Shown here: one piece after another, positions 59,874 through 60,010 of the stretch | Numbering within the stretch: the stretch's first letter is position 1 | Layout: every line of letters starts with the position of its first letter | Source of the DNA: an uncultured Trueperaceae bacterium | GTDB taxonomy: Bacteria; Deinococcota; Deinococci; Deinococcales; Trueperaceae | Direction of reading: 5' to 3' | Assembly (NCBI GenBank): GCA_937907415.1 | Contig: CALCHY010000229.1 | Location: 1-60,010 of the forward strand | DNA: 60,010 nucleotides | The notes under the pieces: generated by a model | What the model was told of the DNA's origin: nothing | Database searches by the model: none | The model's input: the letters and a program-made list of their open reading frames with translations, nothing else | Program-made: the position numbers and the translations under genes

Positions 59874-60010
59874 GCCGCGACGGGCCTAAGCCGAGCAACT
59901 GCTCGTAGCTGATGGTACGGTCCCTCGCCTGCGGCCATTCTGCGCCGCCTCGACTCAGTGGCAGCAGTGCCCACCAGCAGCCGGCGCCTCCTCCAGGCGG
60001 CAGAAGCACG
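59874..60010. other. Window end downstream of hsdR
   Basis: No complete gene or clear terminator is seen. A weak dyad GGCCGCGACGGGCC lies immediately after the hsdR stop. Confidence 0.3.

Overview
The window is high-GC bacterial DNA. Gene content (cbb/Nor-type NO reductase with an extra cytochrome domain, large ATPase/TPR regulators, maltose-type sugar ABC transporters with signal peptides ending in ASA/AQ, secreted PIG-L deacetylase) and the base composition would fit a Deinococcota member of the Truepera type. That assignment is an inference from memory of such genomes, not a database result.

Layout. 1-9.2 kb: a minus-strand type I-G (formerly I-U) CRISPR-Cas operon, csb1-csb2-cas3-csb3-cas4/1 fusion-cas2, with a terminator, a probable leader and one repeat-like unit at the extreme left edge, so the array itself lies mostly outside the window. 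9.7-12.3 kb: OmpR-type two-component system divergent from a small secreted protein. 12.6-16.9 kb: sugar ABC transporter operon ending in a NamZ/DUF1343 exo-muramidase. 17.3-20.3 kb: nitric oxide reductase operon. 20.3-25.6 kb: an HdeD gene broken by an amber codon, a secreted papain-like lipoprotein, an ABC-F ATPase. 25.7-29.4 kb: ferric-siderophore ABC transporter. 29.4-37.1 kb: STAND-type regulator, zinc-ribbon protein, secreted PIG-L deacetylase, ROK repressor. 37.2-44.5 kb: MoxR/DUF58/VWA operon. 44.8-52.9 kb: assorted single genes, a second two-component system, a siderophore-interacting reductase, an LRR lipoprotein and a sugar acetyltransferase. 53.0-59.9 kb: type I restriction-modification operon hsdM-rhuM-hsdS-hsdR, every junction overlapping.

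The most interesting points are: (1) hsdS carries two independent slippage-prone elements between its two target-recognition domains, a 12-bp tandem repeat coding LEAE units and a run of ten G, with a possible restart codon just after it, which together predict phase-variable DNA specificity; (2) two 29-bp matching palindromes, one before the siderophore ABC operon and one before the siderophore-interacting protein 24 kb away, which look like operators of one iron regulator; (3) the CRISPR effector set uses a ~375-residue Csb3-type protein and a C-terminal HD Cas3; (4) a NamZ without signal peptide at the end of an ABC importer operon, suggesting uptake and intracellular cleavage of a muropeptide sugar; (5) a NorC with a second CoxB-like cytochrome c domain, preceded by a small His-rich membrane protein.

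No tRNA, rRNA, insertion sequence or prophage was recognised.
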